This document shows, in pieces, positions 6,355-14,400 of a stretch of 21,403 nt of DNA. Made by a program: the position numbers and the translations under genes. Origin of the DNA: JBHIEE01 sp046760445 (GTDB taxonomy: Bacteria > Acidobacteriota > Aminicenantia > JdFR-78); the NCBI GenBank assembly GCA_046760445.1, contig JBHIEE010000042.1, forward strand, positions 1-21,403. The letters are read 5' to 3'. Position 1 is the first letter of the stretch; every line of letters begins with the position of its first letter. The notes beneath the pieces are model-generated. The model ran no database searches. It was not told where the DNA came from and saw only the letters and a list, made by a program, of their open reading frames with translations.

Positions 6355-7797
6355 TTAAATCCGGGCAGTTTTATCAATAAAACCTTTTTTTAGAGTCATC
6401 CAGATAATCTTTAAATCAAGAAATAAAGACCAGTTTTCAATATAGTATAAATCATATTCTAATCTTTTATCTAAGGGAGTATTCTGTCTCAGGCCATGAA
6501 CTTGTGCCCAGCCAGTGATACCTGATTTTACTTTGTGGCGGAGCATATATTGAGGAATTTTGTTTCTAAATTTTTTAACAAAAACCGGTCTCTCCGGCCT
6601 TGGTCCAACTAGACTCATCTCTCCCTTCAAAACATTAAAAAACTGAGGTAATTCATCCAGACTGAATCTTCTCAAAAATTTCCCGAATTTAGTTAATCGA
6701 GGATCATCTGGTCGAGTCATAACTGGACCACACTCTTTTTCAGCGTCAGCAATCATTGTCCTGAATTTATGCATAATAAATTTTTTACCATCCATTCCCA
6801 CTCTCTCTTGATTATATAAAATTGGACCTTTTGAAGTGAGTTTAATTAAAATAGAAATTGAAATAAAAAGAGGAGAAAAGAGAATGATAGCCGAAAACGA
6901 TAAGATAATATCCATTATTCGCTTAATTACTCCTCGCCACCCCTGAAGAGTGACCTCGTTTATATTAATAATCGGAATTCCATCCAAGTCTTCAATTGAA
7001 GAACGAAGGGTAATATATTGAAACAAGTCAGGAACCAATCTTAAATCAACAATGTAATTATTGGCTACTTTCATAATTTCAATTATTTCCCGATGATACT
7101 CTAAAGGCAAAGCAATATAAATATCATTAATATTGTTTTTTTCCAGAATAGAGGTTAAGTCATTTATTCGCCCAATTACTTTATACTCTCCAGTGACTGT
7201 TTCTCCTATGTTTTTCTTCTCGTCCAAAAAACCTCTAATTCGGTAACCCAGTGTTTTATAATCTGAAAGCTTCTCAGCAATGGATTTTCCTAATTCTCCT
7301 GCTCCAATGATAAGAACATTTCTCAAATTATGACCTTTCTGATAGGTGCGACTTAGAATTCGATGAACTTGGCTTCGATTAGTTAGAGTAATCAGTATAT
7401 TTAATATAAAATAAACAAGAAGAAAGAGATGAGAGATCTGAAAATCAATTTTAAAAAGAGGTCTGGGGCCTGAACTATAAGCATGAAGATAACTCAGTAT
7501 GCCTAAAATTAAGACAGCAGTTAGAGCAGAATTGACTGAAATAACAAAAAAATCGTCTAATTTAGTTCTTTTAACTTTTATTTTATAAAAGCCCTGGAGA
7601 TAGAAGATAAGGAAATGGAAGAAAAGAAATAAGGAGAGAATAGTTAGATAAGAAAAAACAGAAGGAATCCCTTTGGTTACTGGGATGAGAGTAGAATAAA
7701 ATCTCAGATAATAAGCAGCAAAAAAGGAAAGAAAAATTGAAATTAAATCGCTTAATAAGAAAAGGGAAATTACTTTTTTGTATTTTTTCTGTATCAC
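6355..7797 (-). CDS. Polyprenyl-phosphate sugar-1-phosphate transferase (exopolysaccharide initiation)
   Basis: A 480-residue enzyme of the WcaJ/WbaP (polyisoprenyl-phosphate hexose-1-phosphate transferase) family. It would load the first sugar phosphate from a UDP-sugar onto the lipid carrier at the inner membrane. The N-terminal half has four or five helices (about 10-30, 48-70, 85-104, 120-140). A Rossmann-like CoA-binding-3 domain follows, with VLIIGAGELGKS at 161-172. The catalytic C-terminal domain (290-475) begins with an amphipathic membrane segment and has MHKFRTM (342-348), the catalytic acidic pair in SLDELPQ (D381, E382), LVGPRPERP (397-404) and SGITGWAQVHG (425-435). Its start overlaps the glycosyltransferase stop by four bases. 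The sugar (glucose, galactose or another) cannot be read from the sequence. Confidence 0.93.
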   Translation of the reverse strand: MIQKKYKKVISLFLLSDLISIFLSFFAAYYLRFYSTLIPVTKGIPSVFSYLTILSLFLFFHFLIFYLQGFYKIKVKRTKLDDFFVISVNSALTAVLILGILSYLHAYSSGPRPLFKIDFQISHLFLLVYFILNILITLTNRSQVHRILSRTYQKGHNLRNVLIIGAGELGKSIAEKLSDYKTLGYRIRGFLDEKKNIGETVTGEYKVIGRINDLTSILEKNNINDIYIALPLEYHREIIEIMKVANNYIVDLRLVPDLFQYITLRSSIEDLDGIPIININEVTLQGWRGVIKRIMDIILSFSAIILFSPLFISISILIKLTSKGPILYNQERVGMDGKKFIMHKFRTMIADAEKECGPVMTRPDDPRLTKFGKFLRRFSLDELPQFFNVLKGEMSLVGPRPERPVFVKKFRNKIPQYMLRHKVKSGITGWAQVHGLRQNTPLDKRLEYDLYYIENWSLFLDLKIIWMTLKKGFIDKTARI

Positions 7798-8909
7798 TTC
7801 TTATTTTTTCGAAATTGAGTATATTTTTGGTCGATGTAATTTTTTATTTTAATTTTGAATTTATCCCGAGAAAATCTCATTGCATTTTCTCTTATTTTAG
7901 CTTTATTAAAATCCAATTTATTGAACTTGTCAAGAGCTTTTAAAAAATCATCTGTCTTTAGATTATCAAAAAAAACGCCTGTTTCTTCAGAAGTGACTGT
8001 TTCTTTTGCACCACCTTGCTGATAGGCAATGACTGGAGTTCCACAGGCTTGGGCTTCGAGAGGAGCAATACCTAAATCTTCTTCTCCTGGAAGAAGAAAG
8101 GCCTTGGCTGATTGATATAGCCTTAAAAGTTCTTTATCGGTTACACTCTTTAAAAATTCTATATTGGAATTACTCATTTCCTTGAGCTTCTTGTATTCAG
8201 GACCAACTCCTACAATCTTTAATGGATATTTAGTTTGATTGAAAGCAGAAATGGCTAAGTCAATCCTTTTATAAGGCACTAAGGCAGAAACGATTAAATA
8301 ATATTCTCCTTCTTTGTTCGACGGTTTAAAAAAATCTGTATCAACGGGTGGATGAATCACTTCAGCTTCTCGTCGGTAATATTTTTTTATTCTATGGGCA
8401 ACATTCTTTGAATTAGCAATAAAACAATCTACTCTTTGGGCAGAAGATTCATCCCATAATCTCAGGTAACTGATTATCGGAGGAATAATTAACCTTGAGA
8501 AGAAAGATATCTTGCCTTTTCCAAAATAATGGAAATATTGATTCCAGGCATAGCGCATTGGAGTGTGAACATAACAGATATGAAATGCCTCAGGGTTGGG
8601 GATAACTCCTTTGGCTACGCAGTGACTGCTACTAATCACCAAATCATATTCCTCAAGATTAAAAAGCTCAACCGCAAGGGGGAAAAGTGGTAGATAATAA
8701 CGATATTTTCTTTTCAGAAAAGGAAATTTCTGAATAAAACTGGTTATTATTTTTCTTTTTTCAATTTCTTCTATCTGGCTTCCTGGAAAGCGGAAGAGAG
8801 TATAAATAGTTGCTTCTGGAAAAATTTCCGCTAAAACTTCAAGAACTTTTTCCCCTCCTCTTCTTCCTGTTAACCAATCATGAATTAAGGCGACCTTTAC
8901 TTTTTCCAT
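7794..8909 (-). CDS. Glycosyltransferase family 4 (GT-B)
   Basis: A 371-residue cytoplasmic GT-B enzyme. The N-terminal acceptor domain starts VKVALIHDWLTGRRGGEKVL (about 4-23), the form found in GT4 enzymes of O-antigen and exopolysaccharide clusters, followed by CYVHTPMRYAWNQYFHYF near 112-129. The C-terminal donor domain (about 200-350) has LVPYKRIDLAI and the E-x7-E motif E277/E285 in EEDLGIAPLEAQACGTPVIA. It sits between the patatin-like gene and the priming sugar transferase, overlapping the latter by four bases, so it probably adds a sugar to the lipid-linked intermediate. No Shine-Dalgarno sequence is obvious; the upstream gene stops four bases before its ATG. The donor sugar is unknown; mannose is a guess from relatives. 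Confidence 0.9.
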   Translation of the reverse strand: MEKVKVALIHDWLTGRRGGEKVLEVLAEIFPEATIYTLFRFPGSQIEEIEKRKIITSFIQKFPFLKRKYRYYLPLFPLAVELFNLEEYDLVISSSHCVAKGVIPNPEAFHICYVHTPMRYAWNQYFHYFGKGKISFFSRLIIPPIISYLRLWDESSAQRVDCFIANSKNVAHRIKKYYRREAEVIHPPVDTDFFKPSNKEGEYYLIVSALVPYKRIDLAISAFNQTKYPLKIVGVGPEYKKLKEMSNSNIEFLKSVTDKELLRLYQSAKAFLLPGEEDLGIAPLEAQACGTPVIAYQQGGAKETVTSEETGVFFDNLKTDDFLKALDKFNKLDFNKAKIRENAMRFSRDKFKIKIKNYIDQKYTQFRKNKK

Positions 8910-8913
8910 TAAT

Positions 8914-9729
8914 TTATTTTTTAAAGAATATTATTCTTCTAACTCTTTCCCAGAATAAAATTTTTCTAACATATTTTTCAATCGAAAAAATCACTTTCCG
9001 AGCAGCCTCTTCACCTCTCAAGATTAATTCTTCAGCTTGAGAGAAATCATATGAGTTGAAACCCTCCAAATTAGGAACTATATTTATATCACCACCTGGT
9101 GTCTTTTCCGCTATTTCTCTGACAATCAAATCATGAGTATTAATTAGAATCTGAATAATGTTGTCTACTTTCCTTTCAGGATTAAGAGAGGGGATAAGTT
9201 TCACTGCAATAACAAAATCAGCTCCGAATTGACGGCAGATATTGACGGGCACAAAATTACGGAGCCCTCCATCAATTAAGACTTTTCCATCTTTATTAAG
9301 AGGAGTAAAAATGCCCGGGATCGCGCAGCTGGCTTGAACAGCTTCTACAAAATTTCCTTCAGTAAGACTAACTTCCCTTCCTGTTTTAATGTCTACAGCA
9401 ATTGCTGCAAAGGGAATTTGCAGCTCTGAGAAATATTTTTTACCTGTTTTTTTCTCAATAAATTTTTTAAGCAACCGCCCATCAAGTAATCCTTTTCTGG
9501 GGAAAGTCAATCGGCTGATTTTTCCCCAGCTAAGCTCTTCACTTATTTCTTTTATCTCCTTAAAGGAGAAACCAGCGGCTAAGAAAGCTCCAACCAAGGA
9601 GCCTACACTAGTTCCTGCGACACAACTAATGGGAATCTTATATTCTTCTAAAACTTTTATTACCCCTAAATGGGCAAAGCCTAAGACAGCTCCTCCACTA
9701 AGAGCTAAACCCACTTTTTTCTTAATCAT
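8914..9729 (-). CDS. Patatin-like serine hydrolase (RssA/NTE family)
   Basis: A 271-residue single-domain patatin-like phospholipase or esterase. The oxyanion loop reads LALSGGAVLGFAHLG (9-22), a known variant of GGGxRG. The nucleophile is S41 in AGTSVGS, and the dyad aspartate is D153 in LIDGGLRNFVP. Between them lies ASCAIPGIFTPL, usual for the group. No signal peptide is present, so it should act in the cytoplasm or at the inner membrane, as E. coli RssA may. I chose the ATG at 9729 because an AAGGA lies 7-8 bases upstream; a TTG at 9744 in the same frame is the alternative. It is the first gene of the unit with the glycosyltransferase and sugar transferase. A lipid role near exopolysaccharide synthesis is only inferred. 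Confidence 0.9.
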   Translation of the reverse strand: MIKKKVGLALSGGAVLGFAHLGVIKVLEEYKIPISCVAGTSVGSLVGAFLAAGFSFKEIKEISEELSWGKISRLTFPRKGLLDGRLLKKFIEKKTGKKYFSELQIPFAAIAVDIKTGREVSLTEGNFVEAVQASCAIPGIFTPLNKDGKVLIDGGLRNFVPVNICRQFGADFVIAVKLIPSLNPERKVDNIIQILINTHDLIVREIAEKTPGGDINIVPNLEGFNSYDFSQAEELILRGEEAARKVIFSIEKYVRKILFWERVRRIIFFKK

Positions 9730-9767
9730 AATCACATCCTTCAATATAAAAAAGTATTGTCAAATCT

Positions 9768-9949
9768 AACCACAGAGGCCACATACTTTATTAAATCCCA
9801 AATCCCAAGCACCAAATCTCAAACATAAACTTTGTCTGTGAAGTGTAAGGTGTAAATCGCAAGGTGCCATTTATCACTTTACTCCTTACTCTTTACGATT
9901 TTTGGAATTTGGAATTTGGAATTTTATTTTCTCTGTGTTCTTTGTGGTT
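9768..9949. repeat. Nested palindromic intergenic element, about 180 bp
   Basis: The outer ends are imperfect inverted copies: AACCACAGAGGCCACATAC (9768-9786) against CTCTGTGTTCTTTGTGGTT (9931-9949). Inside are A-rich repeats of the type AAATCCCAAATCCC on the left and their complements TTTGGAATTTGGAA on the right. The core (9838-9903) is closely similar to 21067-21136. No reading frame is inside it. The form is that of a non-coding, MITE-like or REP-like element. Confidence 0.7.
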
Positions 9950-10042
9950 TTCATATTATTTTTGACACTACTTATAAAAATTTAAGGAATATGAACCTTA
10001 GAGTCCTTTTTTAAGTTATTCTTTTTCAAATTGGAAGTCAAT

Positions 10043-10062
10043 AATTTTTTCAAGAAAAAATT
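10043..10062. repeat. Short perfect inverted repeat
   Basis: AATTTTTTC and GAAAAAATT arms of nine bases with a two-base centre. It lies about 120 bases before the -35 box of the next gene. It could be an operator or simply AT-rich chance sequence. Confidence 0.35.
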
Positions 10063-10163
10063 GTTACTCCTTTCTTAATCTTACTTATTATAAATGTTGA
10101 TGGATTAAACCAAGTGTGATAACTTTATTTTTGACAGATAGAAATGCTACTCAAAAATATTTG

Positions 10164-10192
10164 TTGAATTATTTGACCTTAGAAAATATAAT
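10164..10192 (+). promoter_or_regulatory. Candidate promoter for the secreted-protein gene
   Basis: TTGAAT (10164-10169), a 17-base spacer and a perfect TATAAT (10187-10192). The expected transcription start near 10199 falls on the ATG of a ten-codon frame that leads into the main gene. Confidence 0.55.
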
Positions 10193-10198
10193 TTTAAA

Positions 10199-10231
10199 AT
10201 GAAATTTGCATTAAAAGGGAGGAAGAAATGA
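10199..10231 (+). CDS. Possible leaderless ten-residue leader peptide (MKFALKGRKK)
   Basis: An ATG lies 6 bases after a perfect -10 box, where transcription should begin. It opens a ten-codon frame whose TGA overlaps the ATG of the next gene (ATGA at 10228-10231). The Shine-Dalgarno sequence of the next gene lies inside this frame. This arrangement would couple translation of the two. The frame may be a chance product of AT-rich sequence. Confidence 0.25.
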   Translation: MKFALKGRKK

Positions 10232-11094
10232 AGAAAATTAAAATTATAGTAATAATTTCAATCTTATTAACTATTTCTTTGTCTGTTTGTAAAAAAACAG
10301 AAGATGTTGGAGTGATTCCTGAAATTACTTTTTCTGATTCTCCTTTGACTGACCGGTTATACACTGATATGGAGTATATCTGGAAAGTTAAAGACAATTT
10401 CAAGGGATTTGATAAAAATTATAAAATTTATGTTCATTTCTGGGATAAGAATGAGCGTATTCTTTTTCAGGATGACCATTTCACTCCGATACCTACTCGA
10501 AATTGGGAAAAGGGAAAAGAAATTAAATATACTCGAAAGATATATATTCCTCAATTTATAGATGAGTTTGATCCCCAATTTAAAGGAGAAGAAATAGTTA
10601 AACTTTCAATTGGTTTCTATAACCCCAATGATCGAACCGGAAAAGATAAGTTCAATGTTTTTAATAAGAAGTTAACCATATTACCTCCTCCAATTGATAC
10701 TCCAGTCATTATTTATGAAAATGGATGGTATGACCGAGAAATTAACCCTGAGGTATTTCTTAAGGAGTGGAGGTGGACAGCCAAAGAAGCAGTTTGTGTT
10801 ATTGATAATCCTCGAAGAGATGCTCTTTTAGTAATTAAAGGAGGAGTAAATAAGTTAGCTTTACCAGACCAGAAAGTAATTATTAAAATTGATGACCAAG
10901 TTCTGGAAGAATTTAGTCCTGAAGGGGGTTACTTCGAAAAGTTCACTCTTGTAAAAGCAGAAATTTTAGGTGATAAAGACGAGTTTAAGCTCATTATTAC
11001 TACAGATGAGACTTTTATTCCAGCCAAACTATTTCCCAACTCAACAGATGAAAGAGAGCTCGGAATTCAGGTTTCTTTTCTTTATTTTAGATAA
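10228..11094 (+). CDS. Secreted or lipid-anchored protein of unknown function
   Basis: A 288-residue protein with an N-terminal export signal: basic KKIK, a hydrophobic run to residue 20, then C21. The sequence LSVC resembles a lipobox, but valine before the cysteine is unusual, so lipid attachment is uncertain. The mature part is rich in beta strands and charged residues and looks like a two-domain beta-sandwich protein: about 30-150, with YKIYVHFWDKNERILFQDDH and IPQFIDEFDPQFKGEE, and about 160-288. I recognise no catalytic motif. A strong Shine-Dalgarno (GGGAGG) precedes the ATG, and the gene has its own promoter. It converges on the AMIN-domain gene. A periplasmic or cell-surface binding role is possible but not shown. 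Confidence 0.8.
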   Translation: MKKIKIIVIISILLTISLSVCKKTEDVGVIPEITFSDSPLTDRLYTDMEYIWKVKDNFKGFDKNYKIYVHFWDKNERILFQDDHFTPIPTRNWEKGKEIKYTRKIYIPQFIDEFDPQFKGEEIVKLSIGFYNPNDRTGKDKFNVFNKKLTILPPPIDTPVIIYENGWYDREINPEVFLKEWRWTAKEAVCVIDNPRRDALLVIKGGVNKLALPDQKVIIKIDDQVLEEFSPEGGYFEKFTLVKAEILGDKDEFKLIITTDETFIPAKLFPNSTDERELGIQVSFLYFR

Positions 11095-11111
11095 GAAGTT
11101 TTGATAGATAA

Positions 11112-11130
11112 ATTTTTTCACTTAAAAAAT
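11112..11130. terminator. Weak AT-only hairpin between convergent genes
   Basis: ATTTTTT, a five-base loop and AAAAAAT form a seven-base-pair stem in the 47-base gap between two convergent stop codons. The placement suits a two-way terminator, but the stem has no G-C pairs, so it may be chance. Confidence 0.25.
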
Positions 11131-11141
11131 GGGATTGAAGT

Positions 11142-12215
11142 TTAGAATATATTAACTCCATAAACTATCCCCATTCCGTATTCAATTCCTCCCAAGTTAA
11201 CTTCCAAATCATTTTCCATTGTTTTGGCGTTGGAATATCTCACATATAATTTTACTTTTAAGGCTTTTAATACGGGGAGAGAGATAAACATTCCTCCTTG
11301 TAAATGAAATCCACTCGTAGTTCCAGAAGTGGTGTAAATGGTGCTTTCTTCTCTATAGGAATAATGATCCAGCCCAATCTCTGCGAAAGGGATTATTCTC
11401 TTAGTAACAAACATATAAGTTCCACTAAAGGAAATTGGTCTGAGAGTGAGTTTTGTTTCTTCCTCAGTAACAGTTGCCTTTCCTTTCTTTGAGTAAAATT
11501 TGAAATCCAGAGATAAGTTGAAATAGTGTTGTTTGAAGTTGTATATTTTTTGAGAAAGTCCAAAACCGTATATAAATCCACTACCTTTAAAAATTTCTTT
11601 AAATCTATCGTCTCTGACATTATACATTCCAGAAAGCATTCCAATGAAAGTGTTTTCCGTTTTTTCAAAAACGATTTCTTTCACCGGGATTATTTCGGGT
11701 GGTATTTTTTTGGGAACTTCTTTAGGAATTTCTTCTTCAACCTCTACAGGCTCTATTCCTACTTCTTCAATTTTTTGGGGTTCTATTTCTTCCTCTTCTT
11801 TTTTCTCAGGCACTTCTTCTAACCAAAAAATTACTTTAACTCCATTTTCTACTTGAGTAATTCTGTAAGATGGAATTCTTTCAGCCAAGTCAAAAACTAC
11901 TCGAGCAACCTGAGGTTGGAATTCTCCCACTCTTATCCTCAATACTCCTACATCATGGATATCAGTATAAGGTTCAACTAAGATTTTTTGGATCGGCCAG
12001 AAATCAATAACTAATCTGGAAGGAGCAGCCAGTCCAAAAGTTTCATATTTAAATTCTCCCTCTACCTCTATGATTACCTCTAATTGGGTATCCAATTTTT
12101 GATAATTAATTTCTTTTAATCCAACTAAAGATAGCTGGTTAGAGTTAGCTATCAACACTTTTGAAATAAGGACTAAAATAATCAGCCCCACTAAAAATTT
12201 AATTGAATTTCTCAA
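11142..12215 (-). CDS. AMIN-domain protein with C-terminal outer-membrane beta-barrel
   Basis: A 357-residue envelope protein. A signal peptide covers residues 1-23. The AMIN domain (about 28-133) has RLVIDFWPIQK and RIRVGEFQPQVARVVFDL, the hallmark of this peptidoglycan-targeting fold. A linker rich in Glu, Pro and Lys (134-182) follows, long enough to cross part of the periplasm. The rest (187-357) alternates polar and hydrophobic residues, carries many aromatics, and ends in phenylalanine, as expected of an eight-strand barrel of the OmpA or OmpW type. The fusion would tie the cell wall to the outer membrane. The start is TTG, supported by AAGGAGG five bases upstream. The hydrolase gene lies 11 bases upstream, so the two are co-transcribed. 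Confidence 0.83.
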   Translation of the reverse strand: MRNSIKFLVGLIILVLISKVLIANSNQLSLVGLKEINYQKLDTQLEVIIEVEGEFKYETFGLAAPSRLVIDFWPIQKILVEPYTDIHDVGVLRIRVGEFQPQVARVVFDLAERIPSYRITQVENGVKVIFWLEEVPEKKEEEEIEPQKIEEVGIEPVEVEEEIPKEVPKKIPPEIIPVKEIVFEKTENTFIGMLSGMYNVRDDRFKEIFKGSGFIYGFGLSQKIYNFKQHYFNLSLDFKFYSKKGKATVTEEETKLTLRPISFSGTYMFVTKRIIPFAEIGLDHYSYREESTIYTTSGTTSGFHLQGGMFISLPVLKALKVKLYVRYSNAKTMENDLEVNLGGIEYGMGIVYGVNIF

Positions 12216-12226
12216 AGTTGCCTCCT

Positions 12227-14269
12227 TTAATGGTCTTTTACTGGCCCAGAACCTGGGCCTTCCACTTCATCCATTCTGAGAGTGGAGATTGCATAGGTGT
12301 ATTTTTCTGAAGGGATTATTTCCTTATCAAAATACTTCCATTGATCAGAAATAATCTTAATGAGTTGAAATTGGTCATTTCCTTGAACAGTGTTTTTTCT
12401 GTATATTTTATACCCTCTAATATTATTTTTATCATAGATTTTAAGATTATCAAGCCAAGTAATATAATTTCCCAATTCTCGGTAGAAAAGTATTTCATTA
12501 TACATCCTTTTTACCTGGATATTAATTGGAGGAAAAGGAAAGTTTTTTATTTCTTCAAACCATTCATCAGCCATTAGTTGATATCCCTTTTCGCTAGGAT
12601 GAACCCCATCAGATAAGAGAGATTTCCACCCGCCATCTTCCTCTGGATAATTGTAAAATGAATCAAACTGATCAACTAAAGGGATAAAAAAATCTCCTGC
12701 TATCTGGTATATTTTTTGGTTTAAATAAAATATTCTGTCGCGATAGAATTTAAAATACCATCTCCAGTCACTTCGAGGAATAATAGTCGCTATAGCAGGG
12801 AAAACTCCGAACTCAAGGCATCTTTTAACCATTTCTTTTAGATTAAACGCAGTTGAATCCATTGAGATTCGGTTAAAAATCACGTCATTTGTTCCTTCCA
12901 TTAATAATAAATATCTGGCTAAGTTATCTCTAATTACACTTTCAATTCGACTTAATCCATTTATAGTAATTTCCCCTGGCCATCCTTCATTCACAACTTC
13001 AGTCTCTCCAAAATTCTGATTCAAAATAGTCTCCAGGCGAGGAAGATAACCTTTCTCAGGAGCTGGCTTTCTATTGAGATAGCCGTAAGTGATACTATTG
13101 CCAAAGCCAATGTATTTGTTTTCATTTAATGAGGGATTATAAATAATCTGTGGGTTGGGATGGTTCTGCCAGGAATAATTTTTTTCCTTTAATTGATTAA
13201 AATAAAGTAATTTTGCCTTAATTTCATTTTGAGATTGCCAGACTATTCCGATTTTTTCGCCTTCAGTGACCATTTTGGGAAAAGTATTCAGCCTCCCAGT
13301 AGAGGAGATTTTTATCTCTTTACTCCAGACATTATTTTCCAAAAATTTAATATAAATTTGGCTTCCTTCTTTCCCTGATTGTGCCCAAGTAATAATTGGT
13401 ACATTACCTGATATTATGGATATGGAGGGGAAAATATCATTTTTTTGAGAGTTATTGGTAATTTTTATCTCTTCAGACCAGTTTTTCCCATCCCAAAATG
13501 AACAGTAAATTTCATAATCCTGACCATCGTACCCCGACCAAACTAACCAGAGAAATCCATGTTGATCTATGACAATCTCAGGGTATAAATGAGGGAATTT
13601 ATTTTCTCGGTTGATTTTAGTTAGAGGTGACCAATTGTCTTGATCAAATGTTCTATAGAATATTTCTTCTTCTCCTTCATCTTTTCCGCTCCAAAAAGCC
13701 CAGACCAGATTATTGGAATCAATGATAATTTTGGGAGTAAACGCAGATGAAAGATAAGAAGAATTTATTAGCCAGGTTTTCTGGGAAATGACTTCTTGAA
13801 CAAAAACTTTATATTGGGTATTGGTATAGTTAATCCAGATCACCCAAGGATGGTTATTCACATCAAAATATAAATCAGAAGAAAAATTAAATCCTTCCAT
13901 TTGGCTAATTATTTGATAAGAAATAATCTTGTCTTCTTTAAGTTGACCCAATAAAATCTTACTTTGATCATATTCCCATTCTTCCCAGACTATCCAAATT
14001 TGTCCTTTTCTGTCTTTCTCAACCACAGGAGAAAAAGCATTTACTCTTAGAGGAACAGGCTTAATAAGTGGTTCTTCTGCTTGAATTTTTAGAGTGCCCA
14101 AACTAATTTTTTCCTCAACATTTTTATAGATATAAATTAAATCTCCTTGATCATTAAATGCTGGCTCTGCTATTTGGCCCTGAAGAATTGAGGGTTTTCC
14201 ATTGAGTTTAAAAGCAAAAACTAAAGCCAATATAAAAAGAATTAAAATTTTATTTTTGTTTATATTCAT
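12227..14269 (-). CDS. Secreted SGNH/GDSL hydrolase with N-terminal beta-propeller and C-terminal FnIII-like domain
   Basis: A 680-residue exported protein in three parts. After a signal peptide (1-24) come about six repeats of roughly 45-50 residues with a W..W or L.WLVWSG core (about 90-355), a six-bladed propeller of the sialidase or lectin type. The SGNH hydrolase domain (about 385-575) has the nucleophile S392 in FGNSITYG (asparagine replaces the aspartate of GDS), the block II glycine in GWPGE, GTND (459-462), and the D554/H557 pair in SDGVHPSEKGY. A fibronectin-III-like domain ends the protein. Substrates are probably carbohydrate esters outside the cell; this is inferred. The ATG at 14269 was chosen over a TTG at 14311, which overlaps a -35 box. 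Confidence 0.86.
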   Translation of the reverse strand: MNINKNKILILFILALVFAFKLNGKPSILQGQIAEPAFNDQGDLIYIYKNVEEKISLGTLKIQAEEPLIKPVPLRVNAFSPVVEKDRKGQIWIVWEEWEYDQSKILLGQLKEDKIISYQIISQMEGFNFSSDLYFDVNNHPWVIWINYTNTQYKVFVQEVISQKTWLINSSYLSSAFTPKIIIDSNNLVWAFWSGKDEGEEEIFYRTFDQDNWSPLTKINRENKFPHLYPEIVIDQHGFLWLVWSGYDGQDYEIYCSFWDGKNWSEEIKITNNSQKNDIFPSISIISGNVPIITWAQSGKEGSQIYIKFLENNVWSKEIKISSTGRLNTFPKMVTEGEKIGIVWQSQNEIKAKLLYFNQLKEKNYSWQNHPNPQIIYNPSLNENKYIGFGNSITYGYLNRKPAPEKGYLPRLETILNQNFGETEVVNEGWPGEITINGLSRIESVIRDNLARYLLLMEGTNDVIFNRISMDSTAFNLKEMVKRCLEFGVFPAIATIIPRSDWRWYFKFYRDRIFYLNQKIYQIAGDFFIPLVDQFDSFYNYPEEDGGWKSLLSDGVHPSEKGYQLMADEWFEEIKNFPFPPINIQVKRMYNEILFYRELGNYITWLDNLKIYDKNNIRGYKIYRKNTVQGNDQFQLIKIISDQWKYFDKEIIPSEKYTYAISTLRMDEVEGPGSGPVKDH

Positions 14270-14282
14270 TTTTAAGTTTTTA

Positions 14283-14311
14283 AATATACCATATTTATTT
14301 TTATAATCCAA
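14283..14311 (-). promoter_or_regulatory. Candidate promoter for the SGNH hydrolase-AMIN operon
   Basis: On the minus strand, TTGGAT (14311-14306), a 17-base spacer and TATATT (14288-14283). The ATG at 14269 comes 13 bases later with no Shine-Dalgarno sequence, again near-leaderless. Confidence 0.45.
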
Positions 14312-14400
14312 TACTTCTTATTTCAACCTAAATTAATTATTAAGCTTGAGTTAAAGTTGAGGGAATTTAGAAGAGAAGATTGGAATTTTTAGGGGTTGTT

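Larger units (their letters stand above)
9745..10227. other. Gene-free stretch with a palindromic repeat and a promoter
   Basis: This 483-base divergent region lies between the patatin-like gene and the secreted-protein gene. It holds the palindromic element at 9768-9949, a short perfect inverted repeat at 10043-10062, and the promoter of the downstream gene at 10164-10192. Apart from a ten-codon frame at 10199 I see no coding sequence. Confidence 0.7.

Noticed and set aside
6336..6360. Two ATTTAAAT copies between the convergent pgsA and sugar transferase stops
   Set aside because: The hairpin is AT-only, overlaps the sugar transferase stop and lacks a T run. Too weak for a terminator call.
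9389..9769. A 126-codon plus-strand frame opposite the patatin-like gene
   Set aside because: The minus strand has the full patatin motifs; the opposite frame shows no family features or ribosome site.
9743..9771. A -10-like TATATT 13 bases before the patatin-like ATG, as a fifth near-leaderless case
   Set aside because: The nearest -35-like sequence (TTAGAT) is only 15 bases away and weak, and this gene has its own AAGGA ribosome site.
9761..9960. Possible CRISPR-like spacing from short AAATCCC repeats
   Set aside because: Repeat units are about 8 bases with no constant-length spacers and no cas genes; they form arms of a palindromic element.
11526..11856. Two open frames (98 and 70 codons) on the plus strand opposite the AMIN gene
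   Set aside because: They are complements of the Glu/Lys/Pro-rich linker and barrel. Phe- and Ser-rich low-complexity translation, with no ribosome site and no family match.
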